Origin: Bryobacterales bacterium
GTDB taxonomy: Bacteria > Acidobacteriota > Terriglobia > Bryobacterales > Bryobacteraceae
Length of the DNA: 32,624 nucleotides
Direction: 5' to 3'
Assembly: GCA_003487005.1 (NCBI GenBank)
Contig: DNFG01000347.1
Span: forward strand, 1 to 32,624
The notes under the pieces are model-generated. The model was not told where the DNA came from, did not search any database, and saw only the letters and a program-made list of their open reading frames with translations. Position numbers and translations under genes: made by a program. Shown here piece after piece: positions 18,814 to 27,266 of this stretch. Positions within the stretch are counted from its first letter, which is position 1. Each line of letters begins with the position of its first letter.

Positions 18814-19311
18814 TTAAACTTCCTTCCGGGCGAGCACAACGGCGCCGAGAATCGCGATCAGAATGACCACGGACGTGATCTCGAAGGGCAGGATGTAGGT
18901 GGTGAACAACGCACGGCCGATATCAGCGGGACTCCCCCCCGAAAATCCGCCAAACTGAACGCCGGGGCCCTTCGGCACCTGCGTCTGGATCAGGTACGCC
19001 ACCAGCATCAGGAACGTAAACAGCAAGGGAACAGCTACCACCGCCCGCAAAGCGGGCTTCTTCGTCTTCTTCTCCGCCGCCGCGTTTAACAGCATGATCA
19101 CGAAGACGAAGAGCACCATGATCGCGCCGGCATAGACGATCACCTGCACCGCGGCAATGAATTCACCGCCCAGCAGCAGGTAGAGCACGGCAAGCGAACC
19201 CATCACTCCAACCAGCGAAAGTGCGCTGGCGATGGGATGAGTCTGAAGCACCAGATTGATGGCGCAGGCGACGGCGATGGTCGCGAAGGTGAGAAAAAGC
19301 AGGGCATCCAT
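18814..19311 (-). CDS. nuoJ: NADH-quinone oxidoreductase subunit J
   Basis: This 165-residue membrane subunit has five predicted helices. The segment VQVIVYAGAIMVLFVFVIML is the typical TM3 region with its pi-bulge. It lies 15 bases after nuoH, exactly where nuoI is expected between nuoH and nuoJ but is missing. No Shine-Dalgarno is obvious before ATG 19311. Confidence 0.95.
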   Translation of the reverse strand: MDALLFLTFATIAVACAINLVLQTHPIASALSLVGVMGSLAVLYLLLGGEFIAAVQVIVYAGAIMVLFVFVIMLLNAAAEKKTKKPALRAVVAVPLLFTFLMLVAYLIQTQVPKGPGVQFGGFSGGSPADIGRALFTTYILPFEITSVVILIAILGAVVLARKEV

Positions 19312-19326
19312 CGGGTTAAAACACCG

Positions 19327-20526
19327 TTATTTCGAGGTCAGCGCCACCGCAAAGGCGGTGATCAACAGGTTCACAACGGCCACGGGGAACAGGAACGTCC
19401 ACGCAAACCGCATTAACTGGTCGTAGCGAAAACGCGGCAGCGTTCCACGCACCCAGATGAAGACGAAGATCAGCAACAGCGTCTTGGCCGCGAACCAGAA
19501 GAACGGCACCAGAATCGGCTGCAGCATCGGAATGAGAAACAAGCCGGCAAGCCCCAGGCTCAGCACGCCGCCCACCGGGAAACTGAAGCGGTCCCAGCGG
19601 CGGGTCTTGATCGTCTGCCCGGCGTGGAAGAAGAACATGCCCGCCACCCCCAGCAGCAGGATGACCGGGACGTAGTCGGACCCGTACGCCGAAGGGAACA
19701 GCGGATGCCACCCGCCCAGGAACAGCAGTGTCGTCACGCAGCAAATCGTGACGATATTCGCGTATTCTGCCGTGAAAAAAGCCGCGAACATCGTTGACGT
19801 GTACTCGGTGTGGAATCCCGCCACCAGTTCCGTCTCGGCTTCCGGCAAATCGAACGGCACCCGGTTCGTCTCGGCGAACGCGGCAACCAGGAAGATCAGG
19901 AAACTGAAAATCTGCGGGAAGGGCGCGGCGAAGATGTGCCACTTCGGCAGGAACCCGAAGTGAAAGCCGCTCTGCGCCTCCGCAAGTTCCTTGAAGCTGA
20001 GGGTGTTCGCGATCAGTATCGGGGCCACGATCGCCAAGGCCAGCGGCAATTCGTAGCTGATCATCTGCGCGGAACTGCGCAAACCGCCCAGCAGCGCGTA
20101 CTTGCTGTTCGAAGCCCACCCGCCAATCGCCGTGGCATAGACGCCCAGCGAACTCATCGCCAGAATGAACAGCACCCCGATATTCAGATCTGTCAGGCCT
20201 AGCCACGTGCGCACGCCGAATATCTCGAACTCCGGCCCGAAGGGAATCGTTACGATCGAAACCAGCGCCAGCGCAACGGCCAGAAACGGCGCGAACAGGT
20301 AAAGGCCCGTTGACACATTCCCGGGGATCAGGCCCTCCTTCGTCACCAGCTTGATCAGATCCGAAAGGGGCTGCAGCAGGCCATGCGGGCCCACCCGGTA
20401 GGGGCCCGGCCGCAGTTGAATGTGGGCCAGCACCTTGCGCTCAATCCAGACCAGATAGGCGCAGAAAGTGAGGAGGACGAAGGCCAGTAGGCCGGTCTTG
20501 ACGAGGCTGAGGATATAGAAATTCAT
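19327..20526 (-). CDS. nuoH: NADH-quinone oxidoreductase subunit H
   Basis: This is the membrane subunit at the junction to the peripheral arm (399 residues from ATG 20526), forming part of the quinone chamber. The ERKVLAHIQLRPGP (29-42) and AETNRVPFDLPEAETELVAG (218-237) loops with their conserved acidic residues are present. The length exceeds E. coli NuoH (325), with a longer region around residues 170-205. A TTG three codons upstream (20535) is an alternative start; the ATG gives the usual N-terminus. Confidence 0.95.
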   Translation of the reverse strand: MNFYILSLVKTGLLAFVLLTFCAYLVWIERKVLAHIQLRPGPYRVGPHGLLQPLSDLIKLVTKEGLIPGNVSTGLYLFAPFLAVALALVSIVTIPFGPEFEIFGVRTWLGLTDLNIGVLFILAMSSLGVYATAIGGWASNSKYALLGGLRSSAQMISYELPLALAIVAPILIANTLSFKELAEAQSGFHFGFLPKWHIFAAPFPQIFSFLIFLVAAFAETNRVPFDLPEAETELVAGFHTEYTSTMFAAFFTAEYANIVTICCVTTLLFLGGWHPLFPSAYGSDYVPVILLLGVAGMFFFHAGQTIKTRRWDRFSFPVGGVLSLGLAGLFLIPMLQPILVPFFWFAAKTLLLIFVFIWVRGTLPRFRYDQLMRFAWTFLFPVAVVNLLITAFAVALTSK

Positions 20527-20547
20527 GCTACGCAATCCAGCCGGACC

Positions 20548-22641
20548 CTAATTGGAAGGCTTCTCTTCATACAACCGCCCAGGCGCTTCCATCACGGAAT
20601 TCAACATCTTCGAATAGCGGCCCAGGCTTCCAGAGGTGAACAGGGTGTCCCCATCGGAACGGATGAGTTCCGGTTTTGCCAGCGCCGGCACCCGCCCGTT
20701 GACGGGCATGGTCTGCGCAGCGCCCCCAGTGGCGATCACCGGCAAAGCAACATTATACCCGCGGACCGTCCGGCGGATCTCGTCAAACACCTTTTCGTTT
20801 GTCCAGATCCCCAGATTCAGACCCATTTCTTTCGCCAGCAGACCCATGATCTCCAGGTCCGCCTTCGTGCCCATGATCTTTGGCCCGGCCTTCAACCGCT
20901 GCACTTCGCCGCACGTGTTCGTCACCGTCCCGTTCTTCTCGTAAGCGCTCGCCGCCGGGAACACCACGTCCGCCCGCTGCGCCGTCTCCGTCAGAAACAG
21001 TTCATGCACAACCACGAACGCCGACTCGCTCGCCAGACTCCGCTTCTCCAGCGGATTCGCGCCCACCACCCACAGCGCATCCAGCGAGGCATCATCCAGC
21101 ATTTCATCCATCGTCGCCCCGGCCGTTGCCGCGGCATGGTAGCCCGGGCCGAGTTCAGGCAGCAGGCCCATGTCCATCGCCCCGCGAGAATTCGAATAGT
21201 CGACGAGACACACATACTGCACCTTCGTGCCCAGCGAATCCCCGAACGCGACCAGACGGCGGAGCGCGTCGCCCTTCACCGATGCCCCGAAGACAATCGC
21301 CAGCGACTCATGCTTCGCCAGATCTTCACGCAACGATTCCACCGCCTCCATCTCCGCCCCCAAGGCGGCATGCAGCGCCCGCGTCGAGTACTGATCCTCG
21401 CGCACAGGCCCCGGCGTCACCGTGTACAGCGCCATCTGGTGATGCCGGTGGTTCGCCCGAAGCTGATACGCCACCAGCGGATGCTGTTGCGCCAGATCGG
21501 AGCCGATCACCAAAGCCGCCTTCACCGTGTACAGATCGCCGATCGTCGCCAGCGCACCCGTCTTGCCGCTCAGCGCGTCCAGCAGCGTGGGCACATCGCC
21601 CGTCCGGTGATGATCGACACTCGCCGTCCCCAGACCCTCGCGCGCGAACTTCTGCAGGTAGTAGTTCTCTTCGTTCGTCGTCCGGTTCGACCCGATCACG
21701 CCAAACTTGCCGCCGCGCGCCTTGATCTCACCAAACTTCGCCGCCACCGCCTCCAGCGCTTCCTTCCAGGAAACCTCCACCAGTTCGCCGTCCTTGCGAA
21801 CCAGCGGCGACTGCAGCCGCTCCGCATGATGCACAAAATCAAACCCGAACCGCCCCTTCACGCACAAAAACTCGCCATTGATCCCCGAACGGTCCCGATT
21901 GTTCGCCCGGATGATCTCACCGTTGCGCACCGACAGCGTCGTCTTGCAGCCATTCGAACAGTGCGTACAGATCGTCCCCGTGTGATTCATCTCCCACGGA
22001 CGCGACTTGTACCGGTAGGTCCCCGAAGTCAGCGCCCCGACCGGGCAGACGTCAATACACCACCCGCATTCGTCGCAGCTCAGATGATCCCCGTTCGACG
22101 GCGTGATCTCGGCATGCACGCCGCGGTACGTCAACCCCAGCGCACCCACGCCCAAGCCCTCGTCGCACACCCGGATGCAGCGGTAGCAAAGGATGCAGCG
22201 GGCCGGGTCATAATAAACCGCCGGCGACCACTGCTTCTCGTTCTCGTGGTACTTGATCTCCGTGAACCGCGATTCGCCCGCCCCGTAGCGGAACACCATG
22301 TCCTGCAGTTCACACTCCCCGCCCTTGTCGCACACCGGGCAGTCCAGCGGATGGTTGGTGAGAAGGAATTCCAGCATCGACTTGCGGGACTCCACCACCT
22401 TCTCGCTCTCCGTGTACACCACCATGCCCTCCGCCACCGGCAGCGTACACCCCGGCTGAAGTTTGGGCATCTTCTCGACTTCCACCAGACACATCCGGCA
22501 CGCGGCCTGCAGCGAAAACCCTTCGTAGTAACAGAACGCGGGCACTTCCACGCCGGCGCGCTTCGCGGCTTCAATCAACAGGTCGCCCTTCGGCGCCTTG
22601 ATCTCCTGGCCATTCAGCGTAAAGGTGACGATCTCTGACAT
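20548..22641 (-). CDS. nuoG: NADH-quinone oxidoreductase subunit G
   Basis: This is the iron-sulfur subunit of the NADH arm (697 residues). It has a [2Fe-2S] ferredoxin domain (Cys37, 48, 51, 65), the His97/Cys101/Cys104/Cys110 ligands of N5, two four-Cys sets (Cys149-152-155 with 199, and 189-192-195 with 159), and an N7-type set (Cys225, 228, 232, 260) that only some bacteria have. A molybdopterin-oxidoreductase-like domain without obvious cofactor use follows (about 270-690). The ATG is preceded by a gagagaag site. The open frames antisense to this gene are long but are shadows. Confidence 0.97.
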   Translation of the reverse strand: MSEIVTFTLNGQEIKAPKGDLLIEAAKRAGVEVPAFCYYEGFSLQAACRMCLVEVEKMPKLQPGCTLPVAEGMVVYTESEKVVESRKSMLEFLLTNHPLDCPVCDKGGECELQDMVFRYGAGESRFTEIKYHENEKQWSPAVYYDPARCILCYRCIRVCDEGLGVGALGLTYRGVHAEITPSNGDHLSCDECGWCIDVCPVGALTSGTYRYKSRPWEMNHTGTICTHCSNGCKTTLSVRNGEIIRANNRDRSGINGEFLCVKGRFGFDFVHHAERLQSPLVRKDGELVEVSWKEALEAVAAKFGEIKARGGKFGVIGSNRTTNEENYYLQKFAREGLGTASVDHHRTGDVPTLLDALSGKTGALATIGDLYTVKAALVIGSDLAQQHPLVAYQLRANHRHHQMALYTVTPGPVREDQYSTRALHAALGAEMEAVESLREDLAKHESLAIVFGASVKGDALRRLVAFGDSLGTKVQYVCLVDYSNSRGAMDMGLLPELGPGYHAAATAGATMDEMLDDASLDALWVVGANPLEKRSLASESAFVVVHELFLTETAQRADVVFPAASAYEKNGTVTNTCGEVQRLKAGPKIMGTKADLEIMGLLAKEMGLNLGIWTNEKVFDEIRRTVRGYNVALPVIATGGAAQTMPVNGRVPALAKPELIRSDGDTLFTSGSLGRYSKMLNSVMEAPGRLYEEKPSN

Positions 22642-22662
22642 TCGCTTCTCTCTCCGTCCTCT

Positions 22663-23985
22663 CTACAGCACGACCAGGGGCTGCGTCTCCGGAGCCGGCA
22701 TAAACACCTTCGCGCCCGCCAGCTTGGCCTCGAACTCATGCCGGAACTTCTGCACGATCGAAATCGTCGGCATCGCCGCGGCATCGCCCAGCGCACAGAA
22801 CGTCCGGCCCAGCATGCTCTGTGAAAGCTGTCCGACCATGTCGATGTCGCGCGTCACCCCAACTCCTTCATCCAGCCGGCGCAACATCTTCTCCAGCCAC
22901 GCCGTCCCTTCCCGGCACGGAATGCACCACCCACAACTCTCGTGGGCATAGAACTTCATCACCCGGTGCGCCAGCTTCACCATGTCCACTGTCTCGTCCA
23001 GCACCATCGTCGCCCCCGAGCCCAACATCGACCCCGCCTTCGCCAGCGAATCGTAATCCGCCGGAATGTCAATCTCATCCGCCGTCAGAATCGGACTCGA
23101 ACTGCCCCCCGGAATCACCGCCTTCAACTTCCGCCCCTTCCAGACACCCCCGCCGAACTCCTCGATCAACTGCTTCAGGTTGTAGCCCAGCGGCACTTCA
23201 TACACACCCGGCCGGTTCAGGTGGCCAGACAGGCACACCATCCGCGTCCCGCCATTCCGCGGCGTCCCCAGCCCGGCATACCACTCGCCGCCATTCAGAA
23301 TAATCGACGGCACCGCGCAGTACGTCTCCACATTGTTCACAATCGTCGGGCACTGGAACGCACCCGAAGTGGCCGGAAACGGCGGCTTCAGCCGCGGATT
23401 GCCGCGCTTGCCCTCCAGCGATTCCAATAACGCAGACTCCTCCCCACATTCGTAGGAACCCGCCCCCGTGTGCGTGCTCAGATGGAACGTCCACCCCGAA
23501 CCCTGGATGTTCTCGCCCAGATACCCCCGCGCATAAGCCTCCTCGATCGCCTTGTCGAGAATGTCAATCAAATACCGGTATTCCCCCCGGATGTAAATCC
23601 AGCCGCGGTTCGAATTGATCGCCCGCCCGGCGATCAGACAGCCCTCGATCAGCATGTGCGGATCGTTTTCCATCAACACGCGGTCCTTGCACGTGCCCGG
23701 TTCGCCCTCGTCCGCATTCACCACGATGTACTTCGGCTTCGGCGAGTTGCGGTCCACGAAGCCCCACTTCAAGCCGGTCGGAAAGCCCGCTCCCCCGCGC
23801 CCCCGAAGACTCGACTTCTTCACTTCCTCGATGATCGCCTCGGGCGTCATCTCCAGAGCCTTCCGGATCCCCGCATAGCCTTCCTTGGCCAGGAATTCGT
23901 CGATCCAGATCGGATCCTTCTGCGGGTATTCAAAACGCTTCGTCAGGACCTTCACTTCCAGCGGATGGGGTTCGTTAAAAAGCAT
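22663..23985 (-). CDS. nuoF: NADH-quinone oxidoreductase subunit F (NADH-binding)
   Basis: This 440-residue subunit binds FMN, NADH and cluster N3. It shows the FMN loop GRGGAGFPTGLKW (62-74), the ECGEESALLESLEGKRG nucleotide loop (179-195) and the N3 ligands Cys351, Cys354, Cys357 and Cys397. NADH oxidation takes place here in the cytoplasm. The ATG at 23985 has ggag 6-7 bases upstream. Confidence 0.97.
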   Translation of the reverse strand: MLFNEPHPLEVKVLTKRFEYPQKDPIWIDEFLAKEGYAGIRKALEMTPEAIIEEVKKSSLRGRGGAGFPTGLKWGFVDRNSPKPKYIVVNADEGEPGTCKDRVLMENDPHMLIEGCLIAGRAINSNRGWIYIRGEYRYLIDILDKAIEEAYARGYLGENIQGSGWTFHLSTHTGAGSYECGEESALLESLEGKRGNPRLKPPFPATSGAFQCPTIVNNVETYCAVPSIILNGGEWYAGLGTPRNGGTRMVCLSGHLNRPGVYEVPLGYNLKQLIEEFGGGVWKGRKLKAVIPGGSSSPILTADEIDIPADYDSLAKAGSMLGSGATMVLDETVDMVKLAHRVMKFYAHESCGWCIPCREGTAWLEKMLRRLDEGVGVTRDIDMVGQLSQSMLGRTFCALGDAAAMPTISIVQKFRHEFEAKLAGAKVFMPAPETQPLVVL

Positions 23986-24030
23986 CGTTTCTCCGGTTCC
24001 GTCTTCCCTGCTTCGTGCCTTGCCGGGTCC

Positions 24031-24513
24031 TCACTGCTGGCCGCGGAGGCTCTCGATCAATGCATCGAGCTTCTCCGGGGTGACGTTCAGATGAAAATCG
24101 TAGTTGTCGATCAGCGCCGGCGCCCATGAACAGGCCCCGATGCATTCCACTTCCTCGAGCGAGAACTGCCCGTCCGCTGTCGTCTGCTTGTTGCCGATCC
24201 CCAGTTTGTGACACGCATGGTGCCACAATTCCTCTCCCCCCACCAGCATGCACGCCACGTTTGTACAGATCTGCAGGTGATGCCGGCCCCGGCGCTCCCG
24301 GTGGAGCATCGTGTAATAGCCCAGCACCTCCTCCACTTCCACTTTGTTCACGGACAGCCGGCGCGAAACTTCGTCGATCAGTTCGTCCGTGATCTGCCCG
24401 GTTTCATCCTGGGCGTACAGCAACATCGGAATCAACGCCCCCTTCTGCCGGCCGGGCGGGTATTGGCCGATCATCTTTTCGAAGCGGGCTTCCAGTTCAG
24501 CAGAGAAGGTCAT
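24031..24513 (-). CDS. nuoE: NADH-quinone oxidoreductase subunit E
   Basis: This thioredoxin-like [2Fe-2S] subunit (160 residues) carries cluster N1a. Its ligands are Cys83, Cys88, Cys124 and Cys128, at the same positions as in Thermus Nqo2. It works with NuoF and NuoG in the NADH dehydrogenase module. It lies 34 bases after nuoD and 45 bases before nuoF. Confidence 0.97.
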   Translation of the reverse strand: MTFSAELEARFEKMIGQYPPGRQKGALIPMLLYAQDETGQITDELIDEVSRRLSVNKVEVEEVLGYYTMLHRERRGRHHLQICTNVACMLVGGEELWHHACHKLGIGNKQTTADGQFSLEEVECIGACSWAPALIDNYDFHLNVTPEKLDALIESLRGQQ

Positions 24514-24547
24514 GGGCGTTTCGCTCGTTCGTTTCCTGGGGGGCGGC

Positions 24548-25780
24548 TCAGCGGTCCACGTCGCCGAGGACGAAATCCATCGAGCCCAGCGTCGCGATGG
24601 AATCCGAAATCAACTTGCCATGGAACAGCTCACTCAGCGCCTGAAGATTTCCATAACTCGGCGTGCGCATGAACACACGCGCCGGCTTCGACGTGCCGTC
24701 GCTCACCACATAGAATCCAATCTCGCCGCGCGGCGATTCCACCGGCACGTACGCTTCGCCGGCCGGCACACGGAAACCTTCCGTCACAATCTTGAAGTGG
24801 TAGATGAGCGCCTCCATCTGCGTCTTCATCTTTTCCCGGTCCGGCAACACCACCTTCGGCGCTTCCGCGCGAATCGGTCCGCCCGGCATCCCCGCCAGGC
24901 ACTGGTTCACAATCTTGATCGACTCCCGCATTTCGTCCATCCGGACGCGGAACCGGGCAAACACATCGCCGTCCTGCTGCACCGGAACGTTGAAATCAAA
25001 CTTCTCGTAGCTCGAATACGGCTCGGTCTTGCGGATGTCCCATTTCACCCCCGCCGCCCGGATCATCGGCCCCGTCACGCCCAATTCCAGTAACCGCTCC
25101 ACCGGCAGGTATCCCACCTGCTTCGCCCGCTTCAGGAAGATCGGATTCTCCGTCAGCAACCCCTCGTACTCGTCGATCTTCGACGGCAACTGGCTGATGA
25201 AATTGCCAACCACCTTCTCCCAGCCCCGGGGCGGCTCCACCGACAATCCGCCCACCCGGATGTAACTCGTCATCAACCGCTGGCCCGAGAAATACTCGAA
25301 AATCCGAAGTATGTCCTCCCGCTCCCGGAAGCAGTAAAAAAACATCGACATCGCGCCCAGATCCAGGCAGTGCGTGCCCAGCCACACCAGATGGCTGTTG
25401 ATCCGCGATATCTCGGTCAACATCACCCGGATCCACTGCGCCCGCTCCGGAATCTCCAACTGCAGCAACTTTTCCACCGACAGACAGTACGCCAGATTGT
25501 TCGCCAGATTCGACAGATAGTCCATCCGGTCGGTCAGCGTCACCACCTGCTGATACGTCAGCGCTTCCGCCTGCTTCTCAATCCCCGTGTGCAAGAACCC
25601 AATGTCCGGGCGGGCGCTCAGGATCGTCTCGCCGTCCAGGTCGAGAATAATGCGCAGCACCCCGTGGGTCGACGGGTGCTGCGGTCCCATGTTCAGGGTC
25701 ATCCGGCGCGTCGTGCCGGCCGGCGCCGCGCTCTCGGCTTCCAGCGTCGCGGCAGTCGTCTTCAGGTCAATCTCGCTCAT
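24548..25780 (-). CDS. nuoD: NADH-quinone oxidoreductase subunit D
   Basis: This 49-kDa-type subunit (410 residues) is related to hydrogenase large subunits and forms the quinone site with NuoB. The quinone ligands are His39 (in HPSTHG) and Tyr88 (in DRMDYLSN), matching Thermus Nqo4 His38 and Tyr87. The N-terminus has an extra acidic Ala-rich stretch of about 24 residues. NuoC is a separate gene, not fused. An aagagg site precedes the ATG. Confidence 0.97.
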   Translation of the reverse strand: MSEIDLKTTAATLEAESAAPAGTTRRMTLNMGPQHPSTHGVLRIILDLDGETILSARPDIGFLHTGIEKQAEALTYQQVVTLTDRMDYLSNLANNLAYCLSVEKLLQLEIPERAQWIRVMLTEISRINSHLVWLGTHCLDLGAMSMFFYCFREREDILRIFEYFSGQRLMTSYIRVGGLSVEPPRGWEKVVGNFISQLPSKIDEYEGLLTENPIFLKRAKQVGYLPVERLLELGVTGPMIRAAGVKWDIRKTEPYSSYEKFDFNVPVQQDGDVFARFRVRMDEMRESIKIVNQCLAGMPGGPIRAEAPKVVLPDREKMKTQMEALIYHFKIVTEGFRVPAGEAYVPVESPRGEIGFYVVSDGTSKPARVFMRTPSYGNLQALSELFHGKLISDSIATLGSMDFVLGDVDR

Positions 25781-25816
25781 GGGCCTCTTCCCTCAAAAAT
25801 CGGGCGTCGTTCGAGA

Positions 25817-26305
25817 CTACTCGCTCTGGTAGGTGTACTTGTGGCCGTGCGTGGGGAAATCCCGCCGCAGCGGATGGCCCTGCCAGTCGTCCGGCATCAT
25901 GATCCGGCGCAGATCCGGGTGATTGAGGAACCGCACCCCAAACAGGTCGAAGGCTTCGCGCTCATACCAGTCCGCCCCGCGCCAGACGCCGCAGACGGAT
26001 TCCACTTCCGGTTGCTCCCCCCCCAACGCGACCTTCAGCTTCAGTCGTTCGTTACGCTCAATGGAATGAAGCAGATAGAGAACCTCGAAGCGCGGTTCGC
26101 TCGGGTACCGGTCGATCACGGACACTCCCGAAAGCCGGACAAAGCTGAATTCCTCCTTCAACTTCCGGCAAACGTCCACAATCCGGTCCTTCTCCACCCA
26201 CAACAGCGTCTCGCCCAGATCAACGCTGCCGCCCGTCAGCGCGGTGGAGTCCCACGCCTCCAGTGCGGCCGCGGCCGGGTGCTCTTTCAATCCATCAGGC
26301 AGCAT
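25817..26305 (-). CDS. nuoC: NADH-quinone oxidoreductase subunit C
   Basis: This 30-kDa-type peripheral-arm subunit (162 residues from ATG 26305) has the family signature WYEREAFDLFGVRFLNHPDLRRI near residues 114-136 and the end GHPLRRDFP. The open frame extends further, but ATG 26305 gives the usual N-terminus and has aaggat upstream. It overlaps the nuoA end by 11 bases. nuoB normally separates nuoA and nuoC; here there is no room for it. Confidence 0.95.
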   Translation of the reverse strand: MLPDGLKEHPAAAALEAWDSTALTGGSVDLGETLLWVEKDRIVDVCRKLKEEFSFVRLSGVSVIDRYPSEPRFEVLYLLHSIERNERLKLKVALGGEQPEVESVCGVWRGADWYEREAFDLFGVRFLNHPDLRRIMMPDDWQGHPLRRDFPTHGHKYTYQSE

Positions 26306-26723
26306 GAGGCAGATCCTTGTGCTCGGTTCCGGGAACGGCTTCGATGCCCGCATCGGCGGCCCAGTCGAGCACTCCCTTCCTTAAGATGTAGAAAAATCCG
26401 CCAAGGACCACGTCGATGAATAAAAACATCACCACGAAGCCGTACATCCCCAACTCGCGGTACACCACCGCCCAGGGATACAGGAAGATCACTTCGATGT
26501 CGAACAGAATGAACAACATCGCCACCAGGTAGAACTTCACGCTGAACCGCTCCCGCGCCGTCCCTTCCGGCGTGATGCCACACTCGTAGGCCTGGTCCTT
26601 GACCTTGTTCTTCAACCGCTTGCCGATCAGAACGCCGAGCGCGACCAGGGCAGCGGCCACCAGCACCGCCAGATGAACCTGGACGAGAACGGGAAAATAC
26701 GTCTCGTGGATCGTTGTAGGCAT
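26295..26723 (-). CDS. nuoA: NADH-quinone oxidoreductase subunit A
   Basis: This three-helix membrane subunit (142 residues) is the first gene of the operon. The loop has the conserved YECG (Cys48), and TM2 the acidic pair Asp75/Glu77 in LFDIEVIFLYPWA. The C-terminal tail (about 120-142) is soluble. An aggaa site lies before the ATG, and a strong promoter (TTGACA, 18-base spacer, TATAGT) begins about 40 bases upstream. Confidence 0.96.
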   Translation of the reverse strand: MPTTIHETYFPVLVQVHLAVLVAAALVALGVLIGKRLKNKVKDQAYECGITPEGTARERFSVKFYLVAMLFILFDIEVIFLYPWAVVYRELGMYGFVVMFLFIDVVLGGFFYILRKGVLDWAADAGIEAVPGTEHKDLPHAA

Positions 26724-26741
26724 GAATTTCCTGTGAGAGAA

Positions 26742-26777
26742 CCGGGGGAGTTAACTTTTTACTATAATGACCCCCGG
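26742..26777. repeat. Inverted repeat framing the divergent nuo/thiS promoter core
   Basis: CCGGGGG (26742-26748) and CCCCCGG (26771-26777) are perfect 7-base inverted repeats around a 22-base AT-rich core that contains the -10 boxes of both strands and a GTTAAC palindrome. It could be an operator or only a GC-clamped promoter core. Confidence 0.5.
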
Positions 26778-26790
26778 AAGAGCGTGTCAA
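26761..26790 (-). promoter_or_regulatory. Sigma-70-type promoter of the nuo operon
   Basis: On the minus strand TTGACA (26790-26785) is followed by 18 bases and TATAGT (26766-26761). Transcription would start near 26754, leaving about 30 bases of leader before nuoA. The match is 11 of 12 to consensus. Confidence 0.75.
26763..26768 (+). promoter_or_regulatory. -10 box TATAAT for the thiS-like gene
   Basis: A perfect TATAAT on the plus strand shares four bases with the nuo -10 box on the other strand. The expected start is near 26775, about 42 bases before the thiS-like ATG. No -35 at normal spacing is seen, so it may be weak or need an activator. Confidence 0.5.
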
Positions 26791-26816
26791 TGCAGCCGGA
26801 GGCGGTCTGAGAGGCA

Positions 26817-27065
26817 ATGAAAGAGACTGAAAAGATCCAAGTTACCGTGAATGGCGAACCCCGGACGATCAACCACGGTTCCTCCGTTGTCGATATGCTT
26901 CAACAACTTGGCATCGATGGCCAGCGCGTCGCCGTCGAACTGAACCGTTCGATCGTCCGCAAGAACGACTGGCCCGCCACCCGCGTCGAGGCAGGCTCCC
27001 AGATCGAGATTGTGGAGTTTGTCGGCGGTGGGCGCGCCCCGCATCACGCGACCTCCCGCAACTGA
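26817..27065 (+). CDS. ThiS-like sulfur carrier protein with C-terminal tail
   Basis: The product is an 82-residue ubiquitin-fold protein. The sequence IQVTVNGEPRTI, the SSVVDMLQQLGI helix, RVAVELNRSIVRKNDW and the ending IEIVEFVGGG follow ThiS, which carries sulfur as a thiocarboxylate on its last Gly for thiazole synthesis. Here ten residues (RAPHHATSRN) follow the GGG at 70-72. ThiF cannot activate such a form until the tail is removed, unless the protein has another role. No thiG, thiF or thiE lies nearby. The start ATG has a gagagg site. It diverges from nuoA. Confidence 0.75.
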   Translation: MKETEKIQVTVNGEPRTINHGSSVVDMLQQLGIDGQRVAVELNRSIVRKNDWPATRVEAGSQIEIVEFVGGGRAPHHATSRN

Positions 27066-27145
27066 CTGAAAATATTACCGGAAACCCGCCCTTCCCACCG
27101 GCTCATCCCACTTGCGGTCTCCCCTCCCGCCAAAGCTGTCCTCCG

Positions 27146-27165
27146 ATTGGGATTCGGACCCCAAT
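27146..27165. repeat. Inverted repeat upstream of the MerR gene
   Basis: ATTGGG (27146-27151) and CCCAAT (27160-27165) pair around an 8-base spacer, in the otherwise empty 201-base gap between the thiS-like and MerR genes. A lone TTGACA at 27175-27180 has no matching -10. It may be a regulator site; evidence is weak. Confidence 0.3.
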
Positions 27166-27205
27166 TGGTGGGTATTGACAAGAAAATGTGTCCAGATCTT
27201 GTGAA

Positions 27206-27233
27206 TTGACTTCCCCTCCCCCTCCGATAGAAT
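27206..27233 (+). promoter_or_regulatory. Sigma-70-type promoter of the MerR-family gene
   Basis: TTGACT (27206-27211), a 16-base almost pure pyrimidine spacer, then TAGAAT (27228-27233). Transcription should begin near 27240, about 27 bases before ATG 27267. The spacer lacks the dyad typical of MerR-activated promoters. Confidence 0.7.
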
Positions 27234-27266
27234 CCGTAGTGACGGACAAAACACTTTGGGGGAGAT

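Noticed and set aside
21004..22638. Open plus-strand frame of 544 codons opposite nuoG
   Set aside because: It is the shadow of nuoG; the composition (Arg/His/Gln-rich) and the lack of any motif do not fit a real protein.
26769..26816. Possible TPP riboswitch before the thiS-like gene
   Set aside because: The leader of about 42 bases is far too short and has no CUGAGA-type thi-box pattern.
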